A stretch of DNA of 15,904 nt from CAYGWP01 sp964353455 (GTDB taxonomy: Bacteria > Planctomycetota > Phycisphaerae > FEN-1346). Each line of letters opens with the position of its first letter. Position 1 is the first letter of the stretch. The notes under the pieces were generated by a model that saw only the letters and a program-made list of their open reading frames with translations, did no database searches and was not told where the DNA came from. A program made the translations under genes and the position numbers. The stretch lies in NCBI GenBank assembly GCA_964353455.1, contig CAYGWP010000227.1, forward strand, positions 1 through 15,904, in the 5' to 3' direction. This document shows positions 1-5,825 of the stretch, one piece after another.

Positions 1-14
1 TTGTCGGTAAGCGC

Positions 15-88
15 TACCCGGTGGTGTAACGGTAACACAGGAGGTTTTGGTCCTCCTATTCCTGGTTCGAATCCAGGCCGGGTAGCCA
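15..88 (+). tRNA. tRNA-Gln (anticodon UUG) with encoded CCA
   Basis: A full cloverleaf can be folded. The acceptor stem TACCCGG (15-21) pairs with CCGGGTA (78-84), followed by discriminator G85 and an encoded CCA at 86-88. The anticodon stem GGAGG (40-44) pairs with CCTCC (52-56) around the loop TTTTGGT, giving anticodon TTG at 47-49, which reads CAA and, by wobble, CAG. The T arm is CCTGG/CCAGG (61-65/73-77) with loop TTCGAAT. U at position 1 opposite A72 and G at the discriminator are typical of bacterial tRNA-Gln. The gene lies 27 bases upstream of glmU and may be co-transcribed with it. No promoter is visible in the 14 bases before it. Confidence 0.97.
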
Positions 89-115
89 GTTTAGCCGCGA
101 GTCGAAGACGAGCGC

Positions 116-1483
116 GTGGCTGTTACGAAAGCAAGTGACGTGGCCGAACGACAGGTAAAATCGCTGATTTTGGCGGCGGGGATGAGCACCCGCATGAAGT
201 CCGCGCGCTCGAAGATGCTGCACGAGGTCTGCGGGAAGCCCATCTTGGCGTACGTTCTCGACGCCTGCCGCGGGGCGGGCATCGGCGAGCAACTCGTCGT
301 GGTCGGGGCGATGCGAGACCAGGTGAAGGCGGCCTTCGCCGAAGCCAAAGACATCCGGTGGGTCGTCCAGGAACCTCAGCAAGGTACGGGCCACGCGGTG
401 ATGGTGGCCGAGAAGGCCCTCGGAGGTTTCGACGGCGACCTGGTGGTCATCGTGGGCGATGCCGCAATGATTCGGGCCGAGACGGTCCGAACGCTCCTCG
501 AAACCCACCGTCGCGAACAGGCCGCCGTCACGCTCGTGACGACCATCCTGGATGACCCGAAGTGGTTCGGCCGCATCATCCGCGATGCTTCCGGCAGGTT
601 GCTGCGGATCGTCGAAGCGAAGGATGCCACGCCCGAAGAGCGGGCCATACGCGAGGTCAACCCGTCGTTCTACGCGTTCCGGTGGCCGGCCCTGAAGAAG
701 GTCCTCGGCCGCATTACAAACAAGAACGCCAAGGGGGAGTACTACCTCACGGACGCGGTGGGCCTGCTGATCGAGGCGGGCGAGAAGGCCGTGGCCGTCC
801 CGGCGGCGCAGCCGGAAGAGGTCGAGGCCGTAAACAGCCGCAAGGATTTGGCGCTGGTCGCCAGGCTGATGCGGCGGCGGATTCTCGACGGCCTGATGGC
901 GGAGGGCGTCACGATCGAGGACCCCGCGACCACGTACATCGACTGGAACGTCACGGTCGGGCAGGACACGGTGATCGGCCCCTGCTCGGTCCTCCGCGGG
1001 CCGAGCCGAATCGGCAAGAACTGCCGCGTGGGGCCGATGGCCCATATCCGCCCCGGCACGGTGCTGGAAGACGGGGCCGAGGTCGGCGCGTTCGTCGAAA
1101 CGAAGAACGCCCGTTTGGGCAAGGCGGCCTGCGCGCGGCACCTCTCGTACCTGGGCGATGTGGATGTGGGGGCGCGGACGAACGTGGGGTGCGGCACGAT
1201 AACGGCGAACTTGGACGGGCGGAAGAAGTATCATACCGAGATCGGGTCGGATGCGTTCCTCGGCGCGGGTACGCTACTGGTGGCCCCGACGTCGGTGGGC
1301 GACAAGGGCCGCACGGGGGCCGGCGCAGTCGTTACCCGCGGCCATCCGGTGCCGGCGGGCGAGACGTACGTGGGCGTGCCGGCGGGGCCGATGAAGAAAG
1401 TTCAAGGTTCAAAGCCTGCCCTGAGCGAAGCTGAAGGGTTCAAAGTTCAAAGTGTAAAGAAGAAGGCCAGGCGCAGGCGGTAA
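116..1483 (+). CDS. glmU: Bifunctional UDP-GlcNAc pyrophosphorylase / GlcN-1-P acetyltransferase
   Basis: GlmU acetylates glucosamine-1-phosphate and then uridylylates it to UDP-GlcNAc, the precursor of peptidoglycan and other glycans, in the cytosol. The N-terminal nucleotidyltransferase domain (about residues 15-240) starts with LAAGMSTRM; Ser replaces the second Gly of the classic LAAGxGTRM motif. The C-terminal left-handed beta-helix keeps the acetyltransferase residues matching E. coli Arg333 (in HIRPG), Lys351 (Lys330 here), His363 (His342), Tyr366 (Tyr345) and Asn386 (Asn365). Between the linker and HIRPG the helix is about 35 residues shorter than in E. coli or Bacillus, roughly two coils. 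The last 28 or so residues are encoded by a repeat element (1398-1453) and are not family sequence. The start is a GTG at 116 without a clear Shine-Dalgarno; GTG at 140 is an alternative. prs follows 28 bases downstream. Confidence 0.96.
   Translation: MAVTKASDVAERQVKSLILAAGMSTRMKSARSKMLHEVCGKPILAYVLDACRGAGIGEQLVVVGAMRDQVKAAFAEAKDIRWVVQEPQQGTGHAVMVAEKALGGFDGDLVVIVGDAAMIRAETVRTLLETHRREQAAVTLVTTILDDPKWFGRIIRDASGRLLRIVEAKDATPEERAIREVNPSFYAFRWPALKKVLGRITNKNAKGEYYLTDAVGLLIEAGEKAVAVPAAQPEEVEAVNSRKDLALVARLMRRRILDGLMAEGVTIEDPATTYIDWNVTVGQDTVIGPCSVLRGPSRIGKNCRVGPMAHIRPGTVLEDGAEVGAFVETKNARLGKAACARHLSYLGDVDVGARTNVGCGTITANLDGRKKYHTEIGSDAFLGAGTLLVAPTSVGDKGRTGAGAVVTRGHPVPAGETYVGVPAGPMKKVQGSKPALSEAEGFKVQSVKKKARRRR
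1398..1453. repeat. REP-like palindrome with TTCAAAG flanks inside the 3' end of glmU
   Basis: The imperfect palindrome CCCTGAGCGAAGCTGAAGGG (1419-1438) can fold with CCCT/AGGG outer and AGC/GCT inner pairs around a GAA loop. It is flanked by iterated TTCAA(A)G units: AAGTTCAAGGTTCAAAG (1398-1414) before it and GGTTCAAAGTTCAAAGTG (about 1436-1453) after it. The block is translated in frame as part of an otherwise unconserved GlmU tail. It resembles the small dispersed repeats with a CCCTTCG...GCTCAGGG core found in many GC-rich genomes; that comparison is from memory, and only one copy is present in this window. Confidence 0.7.
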
Positions 1484-1511
1484 TCGGGCGGCGCACACAG
1501 AGGACACGGCC

Positions 1512-2465
1512 ATGACAGAACTGAAGATCTTCTCGGGGAGCGCGAACCGGCCGCTCGCGGAGGCGATCGCCCGGCACCTTGGAAAGCCGCTCGGCAACGC
1601 CGCATGGACGCGGTTCCCCGACGGCGAATCGTTCGTCAAGATCAACGAGGACGTGCGCGGCCAGGACATCTTCATCGTCCAGCCCACCTGCACCCCCCAG
1701 AATGAGAACCTGATGGAGTTGCTTCTCTTCATTGATGCCGCACACCGCGCCAGCGCCGAGCGGATAACCGCCGTCATCCCGTACTACGGGTACGCCCGCC
1801 AAGACCGCAAAGATGAAGGGCGGGTGCCGATCAGCGGCAAACTTGTGGCGAACATGCTCCAGACGGCCGGGGCGAACCGAATCCTTACGGTCCACCTGCA
1901 TGCGCACCAGGTCCAGGGGTTCTTCGACATCCCCGTGGACCACCTGCTGCCTGATCCGGTCTTTGCGAAGCACTTCCGGTCTATGCACCTTAAGGACCTG
2001 ACGGTCGTGTCGCCCGATGTGGGGAACGTGAAGATGGCCCGCGTGTACGCGGGACTGCTGAACGGCGACCTGGCGATCATCGACAAGGAGCGGATCAGCG
2101 GGTCGGACGTGCGGGCGGCAGCGATCATCGGGACGGTCAAGGGCCGCAACGTCCTCATGGTCGATGACATGATCACGAGCGGCGGGACGATCTCGAAGGC
2201 GGCAACGCTCCTCAAGGAAAGCGGCGCCAAGACGATACACGCGGCGGCCACGCACGCCATCTTCTGCTGCGATGCGCTGGCGCGGATCAAGGCGTCGCCG
2301 ATCGATTCGGTGGTCGTCACGGACACGATCCCGCTGTCGGCCGAGGCCGCCAGAATGAAGGTCATCAAGCAACTCAGCCTGGCCGAACTGCTCGGCGAGG
2401 CCATAAGGCGCATTCACCTTAATAAGTCCGTGAGCCAACTGTTTCTGAGAAAATCCGGACGCTGA
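1512..2465 (+). CDS. prs: Ribose-phosphate pyrophosphokinase (PRPP synthetase)
   Basis: Prs transfers pyrophosphate from ATP to ribose-5-phosphate to make PRPP for nucleotide, His and Trp synthesis. At 317 residues it matches class I enzymes. Visible motifs are FPDGE near residue 38, the catalytic flexible loop RQDRK (96-100), HAHQVQGFFDIP (130 on) and the PRPP-binding loop VDDMITSGGT (217-226). The residue at 128, normally Asp in the DLHA motif, is His here (VHLHA, with His130 kept). The C-terminus ends with the family pattern LLGEAIRRIH. ATG at 1512 has a good Shine-Dalgarno AGAGGA (1499-1504) seven bases upstream. It lies between glmU and rplY, the glmU-prs-ctc-pth order also known from Bacillus. 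Confidence 0.97.
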   Translation: MTELKIFSGSANRPLAEAIARHLGKPLGNAAWTRFPDGESFVKINEDVRGQDIFIVQPTCTPQNENLMELLLFIDAAHRASAERITAVIPYYGYARQDRKDEGRVPISGKLVANMLQTAGANRILTVHLHAHQVQGFFDIPVDHLLPDPVFAKHFRSMHLKDLTVVSPDVGNVKMARVYAGLLNGDLAIIDKERISGSDVRAAAIIGTVKGRNVLMVDDMITSGGTISKAATLLKESGAKTIHAAATHAIFCCDALARIKASPIDSVVVTDTIPLSAEAARMKVIKQLSLAELLGEAIRRIHLNKSVSQLFLRKSGR

Positions 2466-2487
2466 TCGCCAGTGAAAGGAGTCGAGC

Positions 2488-3126
2488 GTGGGTCTTGCCA
2501 CCGAAACGTTGAACGCCAAGAAACGCGAGGCCAGCGGAACGCGCGCCTGCAAGCGCCTGCGGACCGAGGGCCAGGTCCCGGCGGTGCTCTACGGCCTGAA
2601 GGAAGCCACGACGCACATCCAGGTCTCGGCCGAAGAACTCGAAACCGCCCTGAGGCGACGCACCCGCATGTTCGAACTGCACCTCGGCACGAAGAAGGAC
2701 GTCGTCCTCCTGAAGGAGGTCCAGTACGACTCCTTCGGCGACGAGATCGTCCACGCCGACTTCATGCGGATAGCCATGGACCAGACGATTACCCTGGAGG
2801 TGCCGATCCAACTGAAGGGCGCCCCGAAGGTCGAGCACGCCGTGCTCCAGCAGACGCTGGCCAACGTCGAGATCGAGTGTCTCCCGAAGGACATCCCCGA
2901 GGCGATCGTCGCAGTCGTCGCCGACATGAAGGAAGGCGACAGCCGGAGCGTCAAGCAACTCCAGGCCCCTCCGGGCGTGAAGATACTGACCGACCCGGAC
3001 GTGATCTTCGCCACCTTGACTACCATCGCCGAGGAAGTGGTCGCTCCTGCCGCAGCCCCCGCTGAGGCCGCCGCTGTCGAGCCGGAGGTCATCGGCCGCA
3101 AGGAAAAACTCGAGGAAGGCGAGTAG
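2488..3126 (+). CDS. rplY: Large ribosomal subunit protein bL25, CTC (general stress) type
   Basis: bL25/CTC binds 5S rRNA at the central protuberance of the 50S subunit. The protein has 212 residues: an N-terminal L25 domain (about 1-95, with the region ending HADFMRI) and a C-terminal beta domain (about 100-190), as in CTC rather than the 95-residue E. coli L25. The start is GTG 2488 with Shine-Dalgarno AAAGGAG (2475-2481), six bases away. The gene ends at an amber TAG (3124-3126). The same frame then continues for 16 codons rich in Glu, Ala, Pro and Lys up to TAA at 3175, like the low-complexity tails common on CTC proteins, so the protein is probably truncated compared with its recent ancestor. 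It lies 22 bases after prs. Confidence 0.95.
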   Translation: MGLATETLNAKKREASGTRACKRLRTEGQVPAVLYGLKEATTHIQVSAEELETALRRRTRMFELHLGTKKDVVLLKEVQYDSFGDEIVHADFMRIAMDQTITLEVPIQLKGAPKVEHAVLQQTLANVEIECLPKDIPEAIVAVVADMKEGDSRSVKQLQAPPGVKILTDPDVIFATLTTIAEEVVAPAAAPAEAAAVEPEVIGRKEKLEEGE

Positions 3127-3177
3127 GCCGAAGAGGAAGCAGCCCCGCCGAAGAAAGAGGAAAAAAAGAAAGAGTAA
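3127..3177 (+). other. In-frame continuation of rplY beyond an amber codon (relic C-terminal tail)
   Basis: These 16 sense codons plus TAA follow the rplY TAG without a frame change. They read as Ala, three Glu, two Ala, two Pro, two Lys, two Glu, three Lys, Glu. This charged composition fits bL25/CTC tails and continues the acidic-basic run before the stop (GRKEKLEEGE). It could be a recent nonsense mutation, a sequencing or assembly error at one base, or low-level readthrough. It is not a separate gene: it has no start codon or Shine-Dalgarno. Confidence 0.7.
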
Positions 3178-3190
3178 TTGCCTTGTTAGC

Positions 3191-3208
3191 CGCCGCGCTC
3201 GCGCGGCG
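3191..3208. repeat. Perfect GC hairpin between rplY and pth
   Basis: CGCCGCGC (3191-3198) and GCGCGGCG (3201-3208) are perfect complements separated by TC, so a 7-bp stem with a four-base loop can form. No T-run follows, so it is not a standard intrinsic terminator. The rest of the 95-base gap (3178-3272) holds a 9-base direct repeat TCGCTATGC (3221-3229 and 3264-3272) and no recognisable promoter. Its role is unknown: a transcript-stabilising hairpin, a REP-like relic or a weak terminator are all possible. Confidence 0.55.
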
Positions 3209-3272
3209 CTGGCAGGGCGCTCGCTATGCGATTGTGGCTTGATGGGTACGCGAAGTACGCGGTTCGCTATGC

Positions 3273-3896
3273 ATGAAACTGATCGTCGGGCTTGGCAATC
3301 CGGGACCGCGATACGCCGCCACGCGGCACAACGTCGGCTGGCGCGTGGCGGAGATGCTGGCCGCCCGCGCGGGGGCCGGGCCGTGGCGCGAAAAGTACGA
3401 CGCGGCCGTCGCCGAGGCGCACTGGGGCGGACGCAAGGTCGCGCTTGCGCGGCCGCTCGCGTACATGAACAACTCCGGGCTGCCCGTGCGGCAGTTGACG
3501 GATTTCTGGAAGGTGGAATCCGCGGATCTGCTGGTCGTCAGCGACGACCTGGCGCTGGACCTGGGCCATATTCGCCTGCGAGGCGACGGGTCGGCGGGAG
3601 GGCATAGGGGCCTGGAGTCGATCATCGCCCACCTGGGCCACGACCAGTTCGGTCGGCTGCGGGTAGGCATCGGGCCCTGCTCGGCCCGCCAGGACGGAGG
3701 GCGGGCTACGCAGGGCGAAGCAGAGCCGGCCCCGCCGCCGGCGGAGCACGCGGCGTTCGTGCTGTCGGAGTTCACGGCGGCCGAGAGGCCGGTCATTGAG
3801 GCGGCGATCGCCCGGGCGGCCGACGCCGTGGAATGCTGGATGACTGAGGGCCTCCAGGAGGCCATGAACCGGTTCAACCGACCACAGGAAGATTAG
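3273..3896 (+). CDS. pth: Peptidyl-tRNA hydrolase
   Basis: Pth cleaves the ester bond of peptidyl-tRNAs dropped by the ribosome and recycles the tRNA. The fold signature GLGNPG (residues 6-11), catalytic His19 (RHNVG), YMNNSG with Asn66 and Asp91 (SDDLAL) match E. coli Asn10, His20, Asn68 and Asp93. The position of E. coli Asn114 is Arg112 here (GGHRGL). The protein has 207 residues against 194 in E. coli; the excess is mostly an insertion of about 20 residues after RVGIG, encoded by a stretch containing an inverted repeat (3684-3706). ATG 3273 gives the canonical N-terminus, but no Shine-Dalgarno is visible before it. The stop is 35 bases before rpsF. Confidence 0.95.
   Translation: MKLIVGLGNPGPRYAATRHNVGWRVAEMLAARAGAGPWREKYDAAVAEAHWGGRKVALARPLAYMNNSGLPVRQLTDFWKVESADLLVVSDDLALDLGHIRLRGDGSAGGHRGLESIIAHLGHDQFGRLRVGIGPCSARQDGGRATQGEAEPAPPPAEHAAFVLSEFTAAERPVIEAAIARAADAVECWMTEGLQEAMNRFNRPQED
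3684..3706. repeat. Inverted repeat within the pth insertion
   Basis: GCCCGCC (3684-3690) and GGCGGGC (3700-3706) form a 7-bp stem around a 9-base loop. It lies exactly in the part of pth that has no counterpart in E. coli Pth (residues about 137-160, rich in Ala, Pro, Gly and Glu). This suggests that a small repeat element landed in frame in a surface loop. Confidence 0.5.
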
Positions 3897-3904
3897 CAAG
3901 CAAG

Positions 3905-3931
3905 AGGAGGTGGCCAAGCGGCCAGCAAGTT
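3905..3931 (+). promoter_or_regulatory. Distant Shine-Dalgarno with intervening hairpin, rpsF leader
   Basis: The only strong Shine-Dalgarno, AGGAGG (3905-3910), lies 21 bases before the rpsF ATG (3932), too far for normal use. Between them TGGCC (3911-3915) pairs perfectly with GGCCA (3920-3924) around AAGC. Folding this hairpin leaves an effective spacing of about seven bases, which is optimal. The leader could therefore need the hairpin for translation, and a protein or competing structure could control it. It does not obviously match the S6:S18 autoregulatory motif known from other bacteria. Confidence 0.6.
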
Positions 3932-4432
3932 ATGCCAACGAATCTAGCAAGTCGCGTGTACGAGGCGATGTTCCTGGTCGATAGCGGCGACGCCGCATCG
4001 TGGGACGACATGACCAAGCACCTGACGAACATCCTCACGCGCAACGGGGCCGAGATCATCGGCATCACCCGGTGGGACGAGCGGAAACTCGCCTACACGG
4101 TCGAGAGGCGGAAGCGCGGCACTTACGTGCTCGCGTTCTTCATCCTGACGAAGGGCGCGGCGGTGGCCGAGATCGAGCGCGATTGCCGCCTCTCGGAGAA
4201 GGTGCTGCGGACGCTCGTCCTCAAGGCGGACCACTTCACCGTGGCCGATATGCAGATGCAACTCGGCGAGGACATTCACGCGGACGTGGCACAGAAACTT
4301 CTGGCCGAGCGCGGCGAGCAGCAGGCGTCGCCGGCCGTCGTCGCCAAGCCGACACGGACTGGCGCCGAGCCTGAACTCCCATCGCCCGAGGGGGAACGCT
4401 ACGAACGCCCCGTCCGGCCCGAACGCGGTTGA
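3932..4432 (+). CDS. rpsF: Small ribosomal subunit protein bS6
   Basis: bS6 binds the 30S platform as a heterodimer with bS18. The ferredoxin-like domain covers about residues 8-105: YEAMFLVDS at the start, the central RKLAYTVERRKRGTYV strand pair, and LRTLVLKAD at the end. The protein has 166 residues; a tail of roughly 50 residues rich in Pro, Glu and Arg follows the domain, and tails of variable length are normal in this family. It opens the conserved rpsF-ssb-rpsR-rplI order. ssb starts 25 bases downstream. Translation initiation may depend on a leader hairpin (3911-3924). Confidence 0.96.
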   Translation: MPTNLASRVYEAMFLVDSGDAASWDDMTKHLTNILTRNGAEIIGITRWDERKLAYTVERRKRGTYVLAFFILTKGAAVAEIERDCRLSEKVLRTLVLKADHFTVADMQMQLGEDIHADVAQKLLAERGEQQASPAVVAKPTRTGAEPELPSPEGERYERPVRPERG

Positions 4433-4457
4433 ACCACCATCTTTCAAGGGGTGAACC

Positions 4458-4937
4458 ATGGCCAACTATAACAAAGTGCTCCTGATGGGCAACCTGACCC
4501 GCGACCCGCAGTTGCGTTACACGCCCAACCAGCAGCCCGTCTGCGACTTCGGCCTCGCCATCAACCGCAAGTGGAAGGGCCCCGACGGCACGATGAAGGA
4601 AGAGGTCTGCTTCGTCGATTGCACCGCCTGGGGCCGCACCGCCGAGAACATCCAGAAGTACCTAACCAAGGGGCAGCCCCTCTTCGTCGAAGGACGCCTC
4701 CACTTCCACTCCTGGGACGGGCCCGACGGCAAGAAGCGCAGCAAACTGGACGTGGTGGTCAACCAGTTCCAGTTCATCGGCGCACCCAAGGGCGGCGCCG
4801 GTGGTCAGGGCGGCGCGCGGCCGGCCGCAGCACCCACACAGGACGCCAAACGCCAGGAGACCTCGGGCGCCGAGGAACAGAAACCGCCCGACTACGATTT
4901 CAGCCAGGACGTTGAAGATGACACGATCCCATTCTAG
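4458..4937 (+). CDS. ssb: Single-stranded DNA-binding protein
   Basis: SSB coats single-stranded DNA in replication, recombination and repair and recruits partners through its C-terminal tip. The OB-fold covers residues 1 to about 108, beginning NKVLLMGNLTRDPQLRYTP with Trp39 in the INRKW segment, and including FVDCTAWGRTAENI and a basic KKRSKLDVVV strand. A Gly/Ala/Pro/Gln-rich linker follows, and the acidic tip ends DDTIPF, the partner-binding motif (DDDIPF in E. coli). The length is 159 residues, usual for bacteria. ATG 4458 is preceded by AAGGGGTG (4446-4453). It sits between rpsF and rpsR, as in many bacteria. Confidence 0.97.
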   Translation: MANYNKVLLMGNLTRDPQLRYTPNQQPVCDFGLAINRKWKGPDGTMKEEVCFVDCTAWGRTAENIQKYLTKGQPLFVEGRLHFHSWDGPDGKKRSKLDVVVNQFQFIGAPKGGAGGQGGARPAAAPTQDAKRQETSGAEEQKPPDYDFSQDVEDDTIPF

Positions 4938-4953
4938 GTAAGAGGAGAGAAAA

Positions 4954-5208
4954 GTGCCTAAGCCCAGCAAGCCCACTAAGACGAAGCGTAAGATGGTTCG
5001 GTTCCGCGACCGCGCCAAGTGCCGCTTCTGCCGCGAGAACGTCACACACATCGACTATAAAGACACGCAGACGCTCCAGAAACGGGTGACGACGCGAGGC
5101 AAAATGCTCAGCCGCAAACGCAGCGGCAACTGCGCCGGCCATCAGCGCGCCGCGGCGCGGGCACTGAAACGAGCCCGGTTCCTTTCCCTGATGCCGTACG
5201 TCAGTTAA
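4954..5208 (+). CDS. rpsR: Small ribosomal subunit protein bS18, zinc-binding form
   Basis: bS18 pairs with bS6 on the 30S platform. The 84-residue protein has a lysine-rich N-terminus and the conserved block DYKDTQTLQKRVTTRGK, followed by a basic helix ending RFLSLMPYV. Cys23, Cys26, Cys60 and His63 (CxxC...CxxH) make a plausible zinc site, so this would be the C+ form; E. coli S18 lacks this set. The start is GTG 4954 with Shine-Dalgarno AGAGGAGAG (about 4941-4949). The gap after ssb is 16 bases, so the two are almost certainly in one transcript. Confidence 0.96.
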   Translation: MPKPSKPTKTKRKMVRFRDRAKCRFCRENVTHIDYKDTQTLQKRVTTRGKMLSRKRSGNCAGHQRAAARALKRARFLSLMPYVS

Positions 5209-5277
5209 CCCGGAACACCGGCCCGCGCGCCCCGGTCAGGCGTTCGACGGCGGCGGGCCCATTTGGGAGATTGCGTG

Positions 5278-5721
5278 ATGAAGGTCTTGCTCCGACAGGA
5301 TGTGCCCAACCTGGGAACCATCGGCGAGGTCGTGGAAGTCCGCGAAGGCTATGCTCGCAACTTCCTCCTGCCGCAGAACCTCGGCGTCAAGCCGACCCCC
5401 GGAAACCTCAAGCGCGTTGACATGGAGAAGGCCGACCGCGAGAAGCAGGCCAAGCAGCACCTGGAGGGCCTGAAGGCCATCGCCGCCAAACTCGCCGGCC
5501 TGTCGATCACCATCAAGGCGAAGGCGAACGAACTCGGACACCTCTTCGGCTCCGTCAACGAGGAGCATATCGTCGAGGCCCTGGCCGCAGAAGGCTACAA
5601 GATCCAGCCGACGCAGGTGGCGCTGGCCGCACCCATCAGGACGCTCGACAAGTTCCGCGTCCCGATACGCCTGGCCGACGGCGTCGAGGCAGAGATCGAC
5701 GTCTGGGTCGTCCCGGCATAA
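5278..5721 (+). CDS. rplI: Large ribosomal subunit protein bL9
   Basis: bL9 sits at the base of the L1 stalk and helps maintain reading frame. The protein has 147 residues in the usual two-domain layout: an N-terminal domain (1 to about 50) with VPNLGTIGEVVEVREGYARN and FLLP, a long connecting helix, and a C-terminal domain from about residue 75 with GHLFGSVNEEHI. ATG 5278 is chosen because it gives the canonical MKVLLRQDV and has GGGAGA (5265-5270) seven bases upstream; an in-frame TTG at 5263 lies at that ribosome-binding site and is unlikely to be used. The 69 bases between rpsR and rplI show no other feature. In many genomes dnaB follows directly; here the RAYT unit intervenes. Confidence 0.96.
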   Translation: MKVLLRQDVPNLGTIGEVVEVREGYARNFLLPQNLGVKPTPGNLKRVDMEKADREKQAKQHLEGLKAIAAKLAGLSITIKAKANELGHLFGSVNEEHIVEALAAEGYKIQPTQVALAAPIRTLDKFRVPIRLADGVEAEIDVWVVPA

Positions 5722-5730
5722 GGCAATCTG

Positions 5731-5759
5731 TGTGCCACGGCCGGGTCGTCCGGCCGTGG
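5731..5759 (+). repeat. REP palindrome 1
   Basis: The tetranucleotide TGTG (5731-5734) is followed by a perfect 10-bp stem, CCACGGCCGG (5735-5744) with CCGGCCGTGG (5750-5759), and loop GTCGT. It starts nine bases after the rplI stop codon and has the same orientation as REP 2. Transcribed, it would also form a strong hairpin at the 3' end of the ribosomal-protein transcript. Confidence 0.88.
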
Positions 5760-5780
5760 GAACATCAGGGTTGGTTGTTG

Positions 5781-5808
5781 TGTGCCACGGCCGGCTTGCC
5801 CGGCCGTG
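5781..5808 (+). repeat. REP palindrome 2
   Basis: TGTG (5781-5784) and an unpaired C precede a perfect 9-bp stem, CACGGCCGG (5786-5794) with CCGGCCGTG (5800-5808), and loop CTTGC. It is a direct repeat of REP 1, 50 bases along, and ends 17 bases before the RAYT start codon. Confidence 0.88.
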
Positions 5809-5825
5809 ACATACAGGACCGGGTC

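Noticed and set aside
56..1234. Long open frame on the minus strand opposite glmU
   Set aside because: It is antisense to a clear glmU gene, is rich in Arg, Asp and His as expected for antisense frames in GC-rich DNA, and has no recognisable domain or Shine-Dalgarno.
5735..5759. REP 1 as a plain intrinsic terminator of the ribosomal-protein operon
   Set aside because: No T-run follows and two further copies exist around the RAYT gene, so the REP explanation is better, although it may reduce transcription.
5730..5825. Upstream extension of the RAYT protein through the REPs
   Set aside because: It would translate REP palindromes and has no Shine-Dalgarno; the conserved domain begins at the ATG at 5826.
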